Of a DNA stretch of 64,000 nucleotides, positions 1-11,280 are shown one piece after another. The notes under the pieces were generated by a model. The model did not search any database, was not told the origin of the DNA, and was given only the letters and a program-made list of their open reading frames with translations. Both the position numbers and the translations under genes were made by a program. Positions within the stretch are counted from its first letter, which is position 1, and the number at the start of each line of letters is the position of its first letter. The DNA is from Scilla litardierei (taxonomy: Eukaryota; Streptophyta; Magnoliopsida; Asparagales; Asparagaceae), in NCBI GenBank assembly GCA_030789695.1, contig CM061142.1:43571375-43635374 (forward strand), written 5' to 3'.

Positions 1-664
1 TCTTTGAGTTGAAAAATGCTACCTTGTAGTATGACAGATGAGAAAAATGACTCAGAGTGTGCGCACTAAGTAAACATGTCGACAGTTTAACCAAATTACT
101 CAGCACGCACAACAGTCAAAATTTGTGTCAGTTGTGCGCAAAGAGTAATTTTTCTCACCGTTACATTTTTACTCAACTCGCACAACTGACTACACTTTTG
201 CCAGTTGCACGTGCTGAGTAATTTTGTTCAATGACTATTTTTTACTCAACGCTCACAACAACGACAACTTATGTTCGAGGACATTCCCGTATGCGAACCT
301 TCTTCTTTACAAAGGCAAGAAACATTTTGTCAAAAGGCACAAAAAGCTAACGACTTAGGGTTTAAAGAAGACAAGCTAGAAAGTCTCCTCGATCTTGTTT
401 AGGGTTACCATGTCACCATGCAAACAAGCTCAAAAGTCTACGATCACCATATCTGATGCTATAGATATGTCAAGAGATCAAGAAGATACTCCTCCGAACG
501 AATACCAACCAGCCTCATCTACTCGTCCACTTATATCTCCTCAATATCTGTCGATTTATGTTCCGTCTCGTTCACATTCTGTCGACCATTCAATCTTTGA
601 TCACCCTCCAGCTCATGATGATCATCATACTCATTCCGACTCTCCAGCTCCCGAAGATGATCAT
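1..664. other. Older DNA into which Gypsy A inserted
   Basis: This segment precedes the 5' LTR of Gypsy A and matches no other part of the window. It holds a cluster of short alternating inverted repeats followed by a short open frame that stops exactly at the LTR junction. The layout (repeat array, leader, proline- and serine-rich ORF start) resembles the env-position module of the Gypsy elements further on, so it may be another Athila-like remnant. That is inference. The candidate TSD of Gypsy A here is ATCAT (660-664); it cannot be confirmed because the far end of A lies outside the window. Confidence 0.5.
48..268. repeat. Six alternating copies of a ~19-bp repeat
   Basis: Variants of TACTCA-GCACGCACAACTG occur near 48, 95, 133, 170, 205 and 250, some forward and some reverse-complemented. 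Spacing is about 35-45 bp. The half-site CGCACAAC/GTTGTGCG is the best conserved part. Confidence 0.6.
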
Positions 665-667
665 TGA
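410..667 (+). pseudogene. Truncated short ORF, cut by Gypsy A
   Basis: An ATG at 410 opens a frame of about 85 codons whose stop codon (665-667) is formed by the first three bases of the Gypsy A LTR. The product is rich in Ser, Pro, His and Asp, with a His/Asp run near its end (HDDHHTHSD), and has no catalytic motif that I recognise. It resembles the low-complexity N-terminus of Athila-type env-position proteins only in composition. It is either the 5' stub of a retroelement ORF or a chance frame. Confidence 0.35.
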
Positions 668-973
668 GGTGTCCATATTTTCCATGCTTTTAGCGCATGT
701 TTTCATAGCATTTTCGCCATCCAAAGTTCGCTTATATATATTATCGCACTTTTCATGATATATTCGATTTTCGTATAGAATTGTGGATTTTCAGGAACTT
801 TGGAGCGATTTGGAGCAATTATAGCATATGGACACATCCGAGCAATCCAGAGCATCTATGGCGAGGTTCAATAGGTGTTCGACGAGGTAGAGAAGAAGAT
901 TGGAGGAGGAGAAGAGAAGAAGAGAAAGAGAGAAAGGAGCTCAAAGGAGATCATATGCTGTTTTCCCAGACCA

Positions 974-1451
974 CTCGGTCGAGTGCATCAGCACTCGACT
1001 GAGCTGACATTCAGATCAAAAGAAGAGCTCTAACAGATGAGAATATTCTTCACTCGGACCGAGTAGGAACGTTACTCGGTTAGATCAACTCGGCTGACTA
1101 AAACTTATTCCAATTCCTAATCAAAGTAGGAGAGCATTGAAGCAACTTGACCGATCACTGCAGCCACTCGGTCAAGCTGAATCCAAAACAGAACGAAGAT
1201 TTTGAAGGCTCTCCAGCTTACTGTAGCTCGACTGAGTAGATCAACGACTCGACCGAGTACTGTAACTACTCGACCGAGCGGAATCAATTACAGAGCATCA
1301 CTTTGAACTTAAAGAAGCAGCCCTCAGTGACTCGACCGAGCACTACGATCACTCGACCGAGCACTGTGATCACTCGACCAAGCTGCTTGTATATGAAGCT
1401 GAACCAAGAAAGGAGAAGCAGCAGCCCGAGCGACGCCGCTACTCGACCGAG
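974..1451. promoter_or_regulatory. Array of about 12 CTCGRYCGAG palindromes in U3
   Basis: Ten-base palindromes of the type CTCGACCGAG / CTCGGTCGAG recur about twelve times in under 500 bp, for example at 974, near 1053, 1244, 1269, 1332, 1353 and 1442. Some copies are degenerate (CTCGACTGAG, CTCGACCAAG). Spacers are unrelated and 10-90 bp long. The array ends about 75 bp upstream of the TATA-like box, so it sits where LTR enhancers sit. Its function is inferred. Confidence 0.75.
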
Positions 1452-1524
1452 TAGGGCACTACATCCCAACTTATTTGGGGGTCCAAGAAGCCCTTTTTCC
1501 AGATTTTTGTGGGGTCCATCTCCA

Positions 1525-1535
1525 TTGTATTTAAG
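1525..1535 (+). promoter_or_regulatory. TATA-like box of Gypsy A LTR
   Basis: TTGTATTTAAG. The identical string occurs in the 3' LTR (53323-53333) and, on the minus strand, in both LTRs of Gypsy B (6668-6678; 38483-38493), each time just downstream of the palindrome array. This conservation supports a core promoter. Confidence 0.6.
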
Positions 1536-2019
1536 CACTCTTTTTAACCTAGTTTTAGATGAGGATACTTTCATATTTTATTTTAGAAGTTCTTAGTTTT
1601 TTTATATAAGCGGATATTCAAAGATTTAAATTTAAAAGTTCTTAGTTTTCTTAGAGGGCTCTTGAGCCGTCGCTATTGTTTTGAAGACAAAGTTGATATT
1701 TTTATTATTGCAATTTGCTTAGAATCTCTTGATCTTAACGCTCTGTGATTGTTTGTTTGTCTTCTACACTTTGGTTATGATCTCTCATCTCTCTGTGCTT
1801 ATTTCGATGTCTTTCATTGCTATAATGGTTTTTATTGCTATTCTAAATGCTTTTGTCGATATCACTATGAAGTATAAGTAGTCATTTCTAGGGCTAATGG
1901 ATTAGCCCTAGGATCTTAGGATTTAGAAGCAAAGTTAGGATTTTTACGTTGTTTTGATATAAACGGGATGTATTTTAGTTGATCCAGTCAAGTTTGTATA
2001 AGATCTTATATAGAGTTTG

Positions 2020-2445
2020 TGATCCACAGTAGTGACACACATCTTGGACGGATATCCTATGACCTTAATTAGGCACGTTAGTGAATTCAACTAGTGTTCG
2101 TGATTCATGGTAGTGGCACACACTTTGATGGTTTCCACCGGCGTCCTATATTACTAATTGATGATCTACGGTAGTAGCATCAATGAGAGCTATCAAATCA
2201 CAGATCAAAGCTCTAACCTACGATGGTGGCATGAGTAGAGATTGAGAATAATTGTCGTTCGTAATGCACGGATCGCATGTAAGGACATCCATAGTGGTGG
2301 GGATAAGCATGGGATACGTTAGACGAGTGGCACAATGGTAGTTGGCCATGAGTTCTACATTTTAGATGCGACAATCTCGTCCTAATAAAGCTAATTCAAC
2401 GTAGAAATTGTAACCTAGCATTGACATCCGACGATCCTAGTGGTG
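2020..2445 (+). repeat. Degenerate GTAGTGGCAC repeats in U5
   Basis: Variants of (C/T)ACGGTAGTGGCAC recur every 50-90 bp, near 2024, 2109, 2168, 2220, 2291 and 2431, downstream of the TATA box. The Gypsy B LTR has an analogous but different repeat in the same position. Confidence 0.5.
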
Positions 2446-2665
2446 ACTCCTATTGTCCTAGTTTTTATTCTATTGTTAATTGAGATAGTAACCATTTGTG
2501 AAAATCTTTTTGAGTACGCCAAACTAGCATTGTTCTGAGAATAGATCCAAGACTATATAAGCATTTGCCTCCCTGTGGGTTCGACATTTTTTTTATACTA
2601 CAGAGCATTGACACTGTGCACTTGCGGTAAGTTTCCGGAGTTAAATCTGGAGCGCATCAAGATTT

Positions 2666-2683
2666 TGGCGCCATCGTCGGGAA
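2666..2683 (+). other. Primer binding site of Gypsy A (tRNA-Asp type)
   Basis: TGGCGCCATCGTCGGGAA follows the 5' LTR by six bases. It is a mutated form of the complement of the tRNA-Asp 3' end used by Athila and Tat elements. Confidence 0.85.
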
Positions 2684-2815
2684 GGCAAACAGTTTTTACT
2701 TGGTTACTTTCTTTGTTGAAGAACTTGTTAGTTACTCTTATCATCTCTTATCTATCCATATTTTTATTCTTTTTTCCTTTCCCAATGACATCTTCTTTGA
2801 GTTTGTTTCTTGTGC

Positions 2816-5340
2816 ATGAACACTCACCTTGAGGAATCCAACGATCTATTATTTGACCCTGAGATTGAAAGGACAGTGAGACAGCTCAAAGCAGAAAGGA
2901 GGAACCAAATTTTACAGGATTCTAGATTACATGAAGCCCAATCTTTCTAGCATATCTTCTATCTTGAGACCGCAACTGGCGTGGGGAAACTTTGAACTGA
3001 AGATGTGCTTAATTAACTTAATGTAGCAGGACCCCTTCTATGGGCATCCTCATGAGACCCCAATCATCATAAAGATCTTTTCTTGGCAAAGCGTGAAACT
3101 TTCCAAGTTAAAGATGTGTGCGGAGATGCCATAAAGCTACGTCTATTTCCATTTACTCTGAGGGACAAAGCAGCTTATTGGTTGAGGGAGCACCCTACAA
3201 ACACTTTCAAAACTTGGGAGCAGTTGGCCTTGGCCTTCATCAACAAGTACTATCCACTGTCCAAAACGGTGAGGATTAGGGGTGCGATCATGAACTTCAA
3301 GCAACTCCCGCAGGAGTCACTTTATGAAGCTTAGGAACGCTTCAAGGATTTGCAGCATCAATGCCCACATCATGACATTTCGGATTGAGATCTCATTCAA
3401 ATTTTCTATAATGGTCTGAAGCCCGGCACAAAAATGATCATTGACGCCTCTACAAATGGCACATTATTGACTAAGCTGCCTGAGGATGCCGCGTCACTTT
3501 TGGAGTAGATGACCTCCAATAATCAACAATGGAGCGATGAACGCTCAACAGCTAGAGGTAACGGCTCTGAGATAAATGTAGCTACACATCTTGATGGGCA
3601 ACTTGAGACCCTTTGCAAGCAAGTTGCAAGAATTGAGCAAAGGTTGGATGTTATTTCAACTACTTCCCAGGCTCCAGTATATGCTACCTATGAAGACTAC
3701 ACTGAGCAAGGGTGCGCTCCAATAGAATGGTCCTGTGAAGGAACGGGTGTACTGACAGAGCAAATCAATTATATAGCGGGCGAGGGGAGCAATCTTAGAC
3801 CTCAGTGGTCAAATCCGGCATGGAAGTCACATCATGGATTCTCCTATAGCAACCTCAACAGAGCTCTACAACCAGTGGCGGAACCAGAAAACTTTCATAG
3901 TGGGGCAAAAACTTAACGAAAAGAAATCTTTTTTTTTGAAAATGTCAACATTTGTAGAATCCATGTAGAAGTTTATCAAATGAATATTTTACAAGATTCA
4001 ATGTGTTAAAGAATAACCATTAGGGGTAAGGAGAACATAATAATAAAATTTTTTGAACAAATTAACAAGAAAATAGAGAAATAAATTTATAATTAAAAAT
4101 TGCTTGACGATAATATGAGTAAAAAGAAGAAAAATGGATAGACTTTTTGTGTAAAATCAATGAGTGGCTCTGTTTTACAACAAAATTTTTAGCTTTCAAT
4201 TTGACCAATATATTTGAAGATCATAATTACATTTAAATGAGGTCTGCACTAAATAGTTAATATAAAGAGATATAATAGTTGTGTTTCTTTTTTGTTATGT
4301 TGACTTTTATTCTTGCATATAGTGGCAGAGCTACACAGGAGAAAAGGGGGCAATTAATATAGATACTAGCTAATTAACACGGTGGAATTAAACGTCAGAA
4401 TAAGAATAATTAATATGAATACTAGGCAATTAATAAAGGGTGGCAATTAACATGGGGGCAAAGTCAATATTTAAGCGTCTAATATACATCTTATATACAT
4501 ACTAGCTAGCGAATTGCCTATTAAAGAAAATAAATATGGTGGCAAATATGTTTTTGATTGGGCAATCTAATATACATACCACTAGTTATCTTTTTTTAAA
4601 AAAAAATTAGTGGGGGCAATTACCCCCCTTTGCCCACATGTGGCTCCGCCACTGTCTACAACCACCATCCCAACCGAGGCCACCACAGTGGGCTCAACAA
4701 CAAGCACCACCTCTACAACAGCAGCAGTACGGATTTAGGCCATCTGGACCCTATAGACCATCGAGATATTTTAATTGTCAACCATATCAGCAGCAACAAC
4801 AACAATACCAACAACCGGCGGCTATGTGGAGGCAATATTAGATGCCATTATGAGCGCCCAAACGAAGTTCAATTCAGAATTATCAGCCATACAAAGGCAA
4901 CTTTCAGCCACTGTCGATAACTTGTTGGCGCAAATGACTCAATTTATGAAGGTTTAAGGGAGATTACCATCTCAACCCGAGCCAAATCCAAGGGGTAAGT
5001 TAATGTAGTCATGGCGGTTATGACCAGAGGAGGAAAGAGTACCAACTCTGTGATGGCACCAGTCTATAAGAATGTGGATAACAATCATCGATGCTATACA
5101 AAAGGAGGATACCACTATTTCTGACCCCATCATTGCAGAGATCGATGAGAAAGATATTGATGAGCCATCTGCTACCAAAGAAAAGGAGGCTTCGCCTACT
5201 ACACTTTTCGTTCTTATCGCTACAACATTGATGATCATTCCATCTTCTGAAAAATCTATGCCAAAGGATGCCGACAAAGACAAGGGAAGACATCCTCCAC
5301 CTCCTTACACACATAGATTACCCATGGCAAAGCTCGAGAA
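2816..5340 (+). pseudogene. gag: Gypsy A gag, broken
   Basis: Gag encodes the capsid/nucleocapsid polyprotein of the virus-like particle. The likely ATG is at 2816, about 130 bases after the PBS. The Retrotrans_gag core is legible at 3083-3500, with motifs such as AAYWLREHP, FINKYYPLSK and QFFYNGLK-like QIFYNGLKPGTK. Several in-frame stops interrupt it (for example near 2948, 3333 and 3507). A hAT-type MITE (3873-4654) splits the downstream part; the frame after the MITE is the one expected when its 782 bp plus the 8-bp duplication are ignored. The C-terminal part is Gln/Pro-rich (4640-4840) and then acidic and Lys-rich (5072-5340), with a frameshift between. I see no CCHC knuckle, which is usual for Athila gag. 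Not functional. Confidence 0.85.
3873..4654. mobile_element. hAT-type MITE in Gypsy A gag
   Basis: 782-bp non-coding insertion with terminal inverted repeats CAGTGGCGGAACCA (left) and CAGTGGCGGAGCCA (right, reversed). The perfect 8-bp target duplication TCTACAAC is at 3865-3872 and 4655-4662. An 8-bp TSD with short TIRs is the hAT signature. The interior is AT-rich and carries no transposase. Confidence 0.9.
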
Positions 5341-5349
5341 GAAATAAGC

Positions 5350-5670
5350 TAAATTTATAGAGCTTCTCAAGGGTGTTCACTTGAGCATCCCTTTCATGGA
5401 TGCGCTTACAGAGATCCCCACATATGCGAAGTTTTTGAAAGATTTGATAGCAAGGAAGAGAAAACAAGAAGCAGTAAAGTTGGCAGATAGTTTCACTTTG
5501 GTCCTCAAGAACACCCTATCGAAGAAATTGTCTGATCCCGAAAGCTTTACGGTGCCGTGCTTCATAGGCGGCATCCCCATCGATAGAGCGCTAATTGACT
5601 CAGGGGCAAGCATTAGCTTGATGCCACTCTCCATCTTCAAGAGGTTGAATACGGGAACGGAGCTAGAGCC
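5350..5670 (+). pseudogene. Gypsy A aspartic protease, N-terminal part
   Basis: The retroviral-type aspartic protease cleaves the Gag-Pol polyprotein. Upstream Athila-type sequence (IPFMDALTEIPTYAKFLKD) leads to the active-site motif LIDSGASISLMPL (about 5596-5634). The frame is open here but is cut at 5670 by the 3' LTR of Gypsy B. The rest of the domain resumes on the other side of Gypsy B at 41955. The interruption at the same codon region on both sides, with a near-identical 5-bp duplication, shows a single insertion event. Confidence 0.9.
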
Positions 5671-6029
5671 TGATCGCGCTCGGATATACACCCGGAAAAC
5701 AACTGTAGTCTTACCGCAAGTGTACGGTGAAGTGGCGAGCAGGTATCGAACACATGGAGGACAAATAACCGTACTCTATCTTGATCACCTAGCTATTGAT
5801 GGTAGAATGGAATGGTTTGGATAATAATGTGTCACAGTCGTTCAAATACCAAATTAGAACTCTATATAATAAAACCGTCTAGAGCTAGGGAATCCCCACT
5901 ACGGATCGTCACTCATCCTTGTGAATCGTAAATCTCATTGTTGCATGGCTTGAATTAAGGTGAACTAGTCGTAACTGAATATGGAACCAAGCTTACGCTC
6001 TCGCGCTATTGCCGGTCTATAGCGACCTA

Positions 6030-6320
6030 GATTAGGACCAACTCTCATGCAAATCCTAACCTAAGCCACTAGCATGAAGATCGACATCATCGTCCAATCA
6101 CACCTCGAGCCCACTCTCGTGCAAACTCGAGCTACGATCTAGATTATAATAGTTCGTATTCGTCCAATCTCTTGCAAACGAATATGAGTATAGATTTATA
6201 ATAAAAATCCTAGCTTTGGTCCAATCTCTTGCAAACCAAGTCTAGAGAATCTTGATTATAAACCTAAATCGAATATCTAGGCCTTCCCATCGATTGAAAT
6301 CCAATCTCTTGCAAACCCCA
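6030..6320 (-). repeat. CCAATCTCTTGCAAAC repeats in U5 of Gypsy B
   Basis: On the + strand, CCAATCTCTTGCAAAC or close variants (CCAACTCTCATGCAAAT, CCACTCTCGTGCAAAC) occur five times at spacings of about 45-80 bp. The same series is in the other LTR (about 37850-38140). They lie between the TATA box and the LTR 3' end, so they would be transcribed. Confidence 0.65.
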
Positions 6321-6667
6321 ATCGATGGAAATTCCTAGCACCCGTAATAAATCAATCATAACCTAACTTTTTATCAATCCTAGCAACAATTCAATTCATT
6401 CACCACAATTCTAAGATCGGATCCATAGGGTTCATCCCCATGCCATAGAACGACGAAACTACTCACAATTCATCATAGCAATCTCAGAAATAATGAATAA
6501 GATCATACATCAACTCATGGTGGAGAGAGAACAATTCATAAAAACAAGAAATTTAGATAGAAAGAACAAACCAAATTGCGCGTCTATGATCTCCAACTGA
6601 GAATTACAATAAGAATAGCCGTCAAAATTAACTTCAAGTCTCTCCTAAAACTAGGAATAAAACTAGC

Positions 6668-6678
6668 CTTAAATACAA
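6668..6678 (-). promoter_or_regulatory. TATA-like box, 3' LTR of Gypsy B
   Basis: The minus strand reads TTGTATTTAAG, identical to the box in Gypsy A. It lies about 95 bp downstream of the last palindrome of the array. The 5' LTR copy is at about 38483-38493. Confidence 0.55.
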
Positions 6679-6771
6679 GTCAAAATCGTCCTAAAAAATC
6701 CTGACAGATTTGCCCTGGCGCAGCCCAAAACCCTAATTCACGTTACAGGCAGACTGCGCTACTCGGCCGAG

Positions 6772-7106
6772 TGGAACATGTCACTCGGCCGAGTGACGGA
6801 CCCAAAAAACAGAAACATTGGGGTTTTTGGGGGTCTGTCACTCTGCGCTAATCGGCCGAGTGGTCTTCTTCACTCGGTCGAGTGGGGTTTCTCACTTGGC
6901 CGAGTGAGTCTTCTCCAAATTCCAGTAAGTCGACTGTGATCTCAGGAGAAAAACCCTGTCATACTCGGGCGAGTGGACTTCTTCACTCGGCCGAGTGAGA
7001 TTTCTCACTCGCCCGAGTGGACTTTGACTTAACGTGCTCCTGTATCTGTTGTACTCGGCCAAGCACGTTCCTTCACTCGGTCGAGTGAACTGTCTGTTCG
7101 GCCGAG
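6772..7106. promoter_or_regulatory. Array of about 11 CTCGGCCGAG palindromes in Gypsy B LTR
   Basis: CTCGGCCGAG, CTCGGTCGAG, CTCGGGCGAG, CTCGCCCGAG and similar, with near-constant ACTC/GAGT flanks. The matching array in the 5' LTR is split between 38577-38720 and 41500-41650. It sits upstream of the TATA-like box in the transcription direction. Confidence 0.75.
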
Positions 7107-7413
7107 TGGGCTGTATTTGGAACTCCATCTTCTCCTTCTCACCTCCTTGTCGATTCTATCGAAATTCTTCCTCTTCCGCTCATCCTCTAGCACTTATAGC
7201 TCCTCAATAAGGCCGTGAGTGTTGCTCCGGTGCATGTGAAAGTTCCTTGATCTCATTTTGCTCCAGATCGCTCCATATTTCCTGAAATATGACAAAAACA
7301 AGAAATAGTGAAAAGCAATGCGATATCGTCGAATAATCCTGAAAAACGCAATATGGGCGATCGAAATGGCATGAAAACATGCAGAAAAAAAGGTGTAAAA
7401 TAAGGAGCGATCA

Positions 7414-7427
7414 AAATCCCCAAGCTT
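7414..7427 (-). other. Polypurine tract of Gypsy B
   Basis: The minus strand reads AAGCTTGGGGATTT directly before the 3' LTR start. This is the expected position of the plus-strand primer. Confidence 0.8.
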
Positions 7428-9405
7428 ACCTCTTACTCTTCCTCGAGGAAGATGAGTAAAAAGGCGAACCCAGTGGGTAAAAAAGGAAAAATAAGATAGA
7501 AAAGAAAACGAAGAAGGAGGTGCTAGATCATTTTCTCAGGACGTGGAGCTGCTTACTCAAATAGCATACGACGAATAAAAACATGCCAAAGATTTTTATC
7601 TCGATATCATGATCATATATAAATGCATTCAATATAGAAACCTAAGAATATCAAAACAATATGAAACATGAAATCATTCTAGAATTAGCATTGTCTGAGG
7701 CATCTAAAGTAATATACATAATCATAGATCACACACTTTTCAATTGAACGCTTTCTATTTGGAGTATAAGAGGTATCACACAATATGGAGCAATAGGAAT
7801 AGAAAGAAATGGTATTCATGAAATGCATGCCAAATTTCAATTTGTGGACTTCGTAATACTCCTAGTAATCTCCCTGAGTATAGAAAATTACCTGGCTTAG
7901 GTTGTCATGCACAAACAAGTAGTCACTCTCTCACATATCATTGGATCCTCTCCCCCAAGCTTATTTATAAGCGTGGTAGCATCAAATAGAACAATAAGAC
8001 TTTCCCCATTTTTGAAGCTCCAAGGAAAATAAAAATAAAAGAGGGAAGAAAGAAAGAAATGGGATCATGTATGAACTTCTTCCTTTTTTGATTGATTCTC
8101 CCCTTTTTTTATTTTGTTTTTTCTTTTTTTTGAAATCAATATATACAATAACGATCCCAAATCAAAGATAGAGAGATATGAATGTATTCTTCTTTTTTTC
8201 TTTTGATTTTGGGGTGTTGGAGCATGGACTTTATAGCAAGGGGAAGATGCCAATATAAGATTTGCTAAAGGGAGATTCACCAATGATTTTAAGTATAGAA
8301 ATGATGTTCAAGATATGTGGAGAAAGAAAAATATGCAACGCTCAGTTCACTCTTTAGAATGTGCATGACAACTTTCTGCAGAGTAATGTAATCTACTCAG
8401 TTTGAATTCAGAAAGTAAACTAATCCAGTTATATCAGAATGGCATACATTCAATTAACCTGAAAGTCAAGCGTACAGTTTTCATGCAAAAAGAAGTGATA
8501 GCAGACAACAAAGCAGTACTCCAAATATAGACAATCAATGCGTGAAGCTTGGTGTGTTTTCTATGAAAAGTATATAATATAAATCATCAGACTCAGCTAA
8601 TGGCAGAATTTCATTCACATTCATATAATGAAGGTGCAGGTTACTATTCTCGAATGCATGGCATAGTATAGCATATGATATCTGAAATAAAAACGATGGC
8701 ATGGCAAGAGAATACACATATAAAAGTAAACTAGCTCCAGGTCATCGTCATCACAAAAAATTCATCTCTAGCAAAAAGGGATAAAAGAAACAAGGATAAA
8801 AGAAAAATAAGAACTACGATACATTTGCAATACACACAAAAAATAAGAAAACGTGATGCATGAGAAAAAAAATGAAAATGTGGGTGGAAATAAGTGGAAA
8901 ATAAAGAAAGATGAAAAAGGTGAAAATAAAAGCGAAGAAAACGAAAAGTGTGTGAGACACTCACTCCCCAAGCTAAACTACACAGTGTCCTCAATGTGCT
9001 AAGTGTGGCACAAGGAGAGAAATGATATGGATGGGGTGGGTGAGGATGTATGCATGGTAAAGGATGAAAATAAAAGAAAATGAGATGGAAATGCAAGTGA
9101 TGCGTGCAGAGATCAAGATAGTGCAAAATAACGGTCCCAGAGATAACTCCTATCTTCCAAGATGATATAGACAAATCTGAACAAAAAGTGACCAAAAAGT
9201 GTTGGGAGGAGGTGCGCAAAATCAGCAGAAAATGTGATATCAATCACGGCAGTGGCAAAAGTATGGGAGGCATCAAGTTCGTGCCTAAGTGGGTGGTGGA
9301 ACACCAGCATCGTCCTGTGGTGGTGGAGGTGGTGGTGGAGGTGGCTGCTGTGAATTGGACGGATAGCGGTAGGTGAAGGCTGTGACAGTCGAGCAAGAAT
9401 CTGGT
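7428..9405 (-). other. 3' non-coding region of Gypsy B
   Basis: About 2 kb, AT-rich, no coherent ORF. On the minus strand it contains two further copies of AGCTTGGGG: 8964-8974, preceded by an ATTGAGGACACTGTG-type block, and 7952-7961. The same arrangement is in Gypsy A. Confidence 0.75.
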
Positions 9406-11280
9406 TCAGGCTAGCCTGAATACCAGGAAGCATAGAGACGCGAGACTGCACAGAGCCAACGGTAGCGGCGAGAGCCCAAAATCTCCTCTGAGCCTATTAA
9501 CGGCTCCCTCGAGAGCACGCAGGTGCTGAACTAGGGTGTCGAGGGGAGGATGGACAGAGGGTCGAACAGGTGGGGATCGGGGCTGCCTAGCTTGGCTACC
9601 ATAGACAAGTGGTGCAACGACTGGGTGATGGTATGATGCGGTGCTCACTAAAATATGCTCAGCCTCTGTGGGAGGCTGAGATGCAGGAATGCTCTCAGAA
9701 GTGTGAGCAGCGGTAGAAACGGAAGCGGTAACAGAGATCGAGAAGGGTGGAGAGGTCGTTGACACAGAAATGGGGATAGACGTCACGAAACTCTCAGTGA
9801 AGACAGCGGCAGCGAAGACGGAAGTGTTAACAACCGGGGAGGTTGTGGAATTTACAGAAAATGACTCCCCAGCGGTTGAGAAATCTGGTGAGGACAAGTT
9901 CTCGGCTGCGGAAACGAAAGAAGGCTCGCCTCTCTCAAGAATAGTAGTGGAGGTGGTCTCACAACTCACATAACAAATAGGATCAGAGGTCAATAGCATA
10001 GTGGTGGTGGACTCAGCAAGTGTGCTCCTGACACTGACAGAAGTTAGGACAGAGGTGTCGGGAGGAGCGGTCAAATCAGGTGTAGGCTGAGGGATCGGGA
10101 TCTCCGGGTCTAGAGGTGGAAGGTGGGGCTCCTGCTGAGCGCCCTCAAGCTCTAGCACGTACGCAGCTGGGATGAAGAGGTCCATCTTTGGTCTCCACAC
10201 CCCTCCTGCGGGTCCAATGTGGATCCGAGCGGGGCTCGGAAGCACCATATAATCTGCACCGAATAGACCGTGCAGCCAAACCCAGTAGTTCTAACCATGA
10301 GGACGCAACATCCTTATGCGGGCCATGACATCAATGGAAAGGGAAGTGGGAACCGGGGGTCGTAGCAAACCGACTGGAAGGTCAACTCCGCACATGGGAG
10401 CCAGAAGGGTAATCAGACTGTCGTAACAGATATGCGTCCTGGCGTCGATAAAGATAATGATGTGGTCTTGGTACCAACTAGCTATATCGATCTGAGTAGT
10501 AGGGATTAAGACGTCTCCACCTACCTCGAAGGCTCTCGCTCTAGTCATCGTGTAAAGCATGTAAAGCTCAGGCATAGAGATCATCCCAGGCTCATACCTC
10601 GCAAGAAAAGTGGTGGTAATAAGGCACTGAGCAATGCGGAGGCATGGGTGGGCGATAGAGGAGGCCTTGGCCCGGCTAGGGTCAAAGGTGAGAGGTGATC
10701 CCATGATGAGTGTCCAGAAGGCATGAGTATCAAATGACGGTGGGGGGATGTGCGTGGGACCATAAGCGCGGTCGAGGTCCGGGACGGGGGGCCACTGGAA
10801 ATAGGCTCGGAGCATATCGAGAGTGATCTCGCACTCACGATCCATCAGATGAAATGAGCAACCCCCAGGAGTCATACGGATGGAACTAAGGACCTTGAGT
10901 GTCGGCCAGACGTAGGTGTCTGTCGACACCGACAGAAAATCACGCTACCCCACGTTTGCATACAACTGGAGTAGGCCCTTAAATACCCCTAGGCGCTCAA
11001 AATCTGCAATGTGTGCAAACCTAGAGGGGACAATCGAATGATGGGAGATTCTTTCAAATTTGGCGCGGTGTGCGTCATCTCTGAAAGTGATCCCCATCGT
11101 GTCGAAAGCGGGGACGGGCTGTGCCGGTGGAGGTGGAATGGGTGCGGTAGGAGGCGGAAGTGTGGGTGGTGGTGGGCTAGGTGGTGAGGAGTCTGCTCTA
11201 ATGGAGGAAGGGCCAGGCGTGCTAGTCTTCCTCTGCTTCGAGGCAGTCGCCCGTGAGCATGATCTAGTCCGTGGGTGCAT
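9406..11280 (-). pseudogene. Gypsy B env-position ORF (Athila ORF-1-like)
   Basis: A single minus-strand frame of about 624 codons from the ATG at 11280, interrupted by only two stops (TAG at 10945-10947 and 10291-10293). The N-terminal 60 residues are basic then Pro/Ser-rich. The middle is a globular domain with FRDDAHRAKFERI and, after the first stop, CSFHLMDRECEITLDMLR followed by an FxxPP-type motif (FQWPPVPD). This pattern matches the plant Athila ORF-1 / env-position family. The C-terminal third is Ser/Thr/Pro-rich with a final hydrophobic run (CSLASLCFLVF). A homologous, more decayed copy is in Gypsy A (48020-50180). Function unknown; an envelope role is assumed by position only. Family assignment is from motif memory. 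Confidence 0.75.

Larger units (their letters stand above)
665..2659 (+). repeat. 5' LTR of Gypsy A
   Basis: Starts TGAGGTGTCCATAT and ends GCGCATCA, seven bases before the PBS. The same sequence restarts at 51957 (3' LTR). At about 2 kb it is long, as usual for Athila. It contains a palindrome array (974-1451), a TATA-like box (1525-1535) and degenerate U5 repeats (about 2020-2445). Confidence 0.9.
5671..7413 (-). repeat. 3' LTR of Gypsy B
   Basis: 1743 bp. On the minus strand it starts TGATCGCTCC and ends GAGCGCGATCA; the ends form short inverted repeats (TGATCG...CGATCA). It matches 37485-38752 plus 41473-41954 closely. It contains the palindrome array, TATA-like box and U5 repeats in the same order as Gypsy A. 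Confidence 0.92.

Noticed and set aside
974..1451. Regularly spaced palindromes as a CRISPR-like array
   Set aside because: Eukaryotic LTR context, 10-bp degenerate repeats, irregular spacers and no cas genes.
1303..1596. ORF with repeated TRPS peptide in Gypsy A LTR
   Set aside because: It is the translation of the CTCGACCGAG palindrome array; the mirrored peptide LGRV appears on the other strand. No start context or homology.
8065..9243. Hydrophobic and Phe/His-rich minus-strand ORFs at 8.1-9.2 kb
   Set aside because: They sit in the A/T-rich 3' non-coding region of Gypsy B; composition comes from A-rich tracts on the opposite strand and frames overlap.
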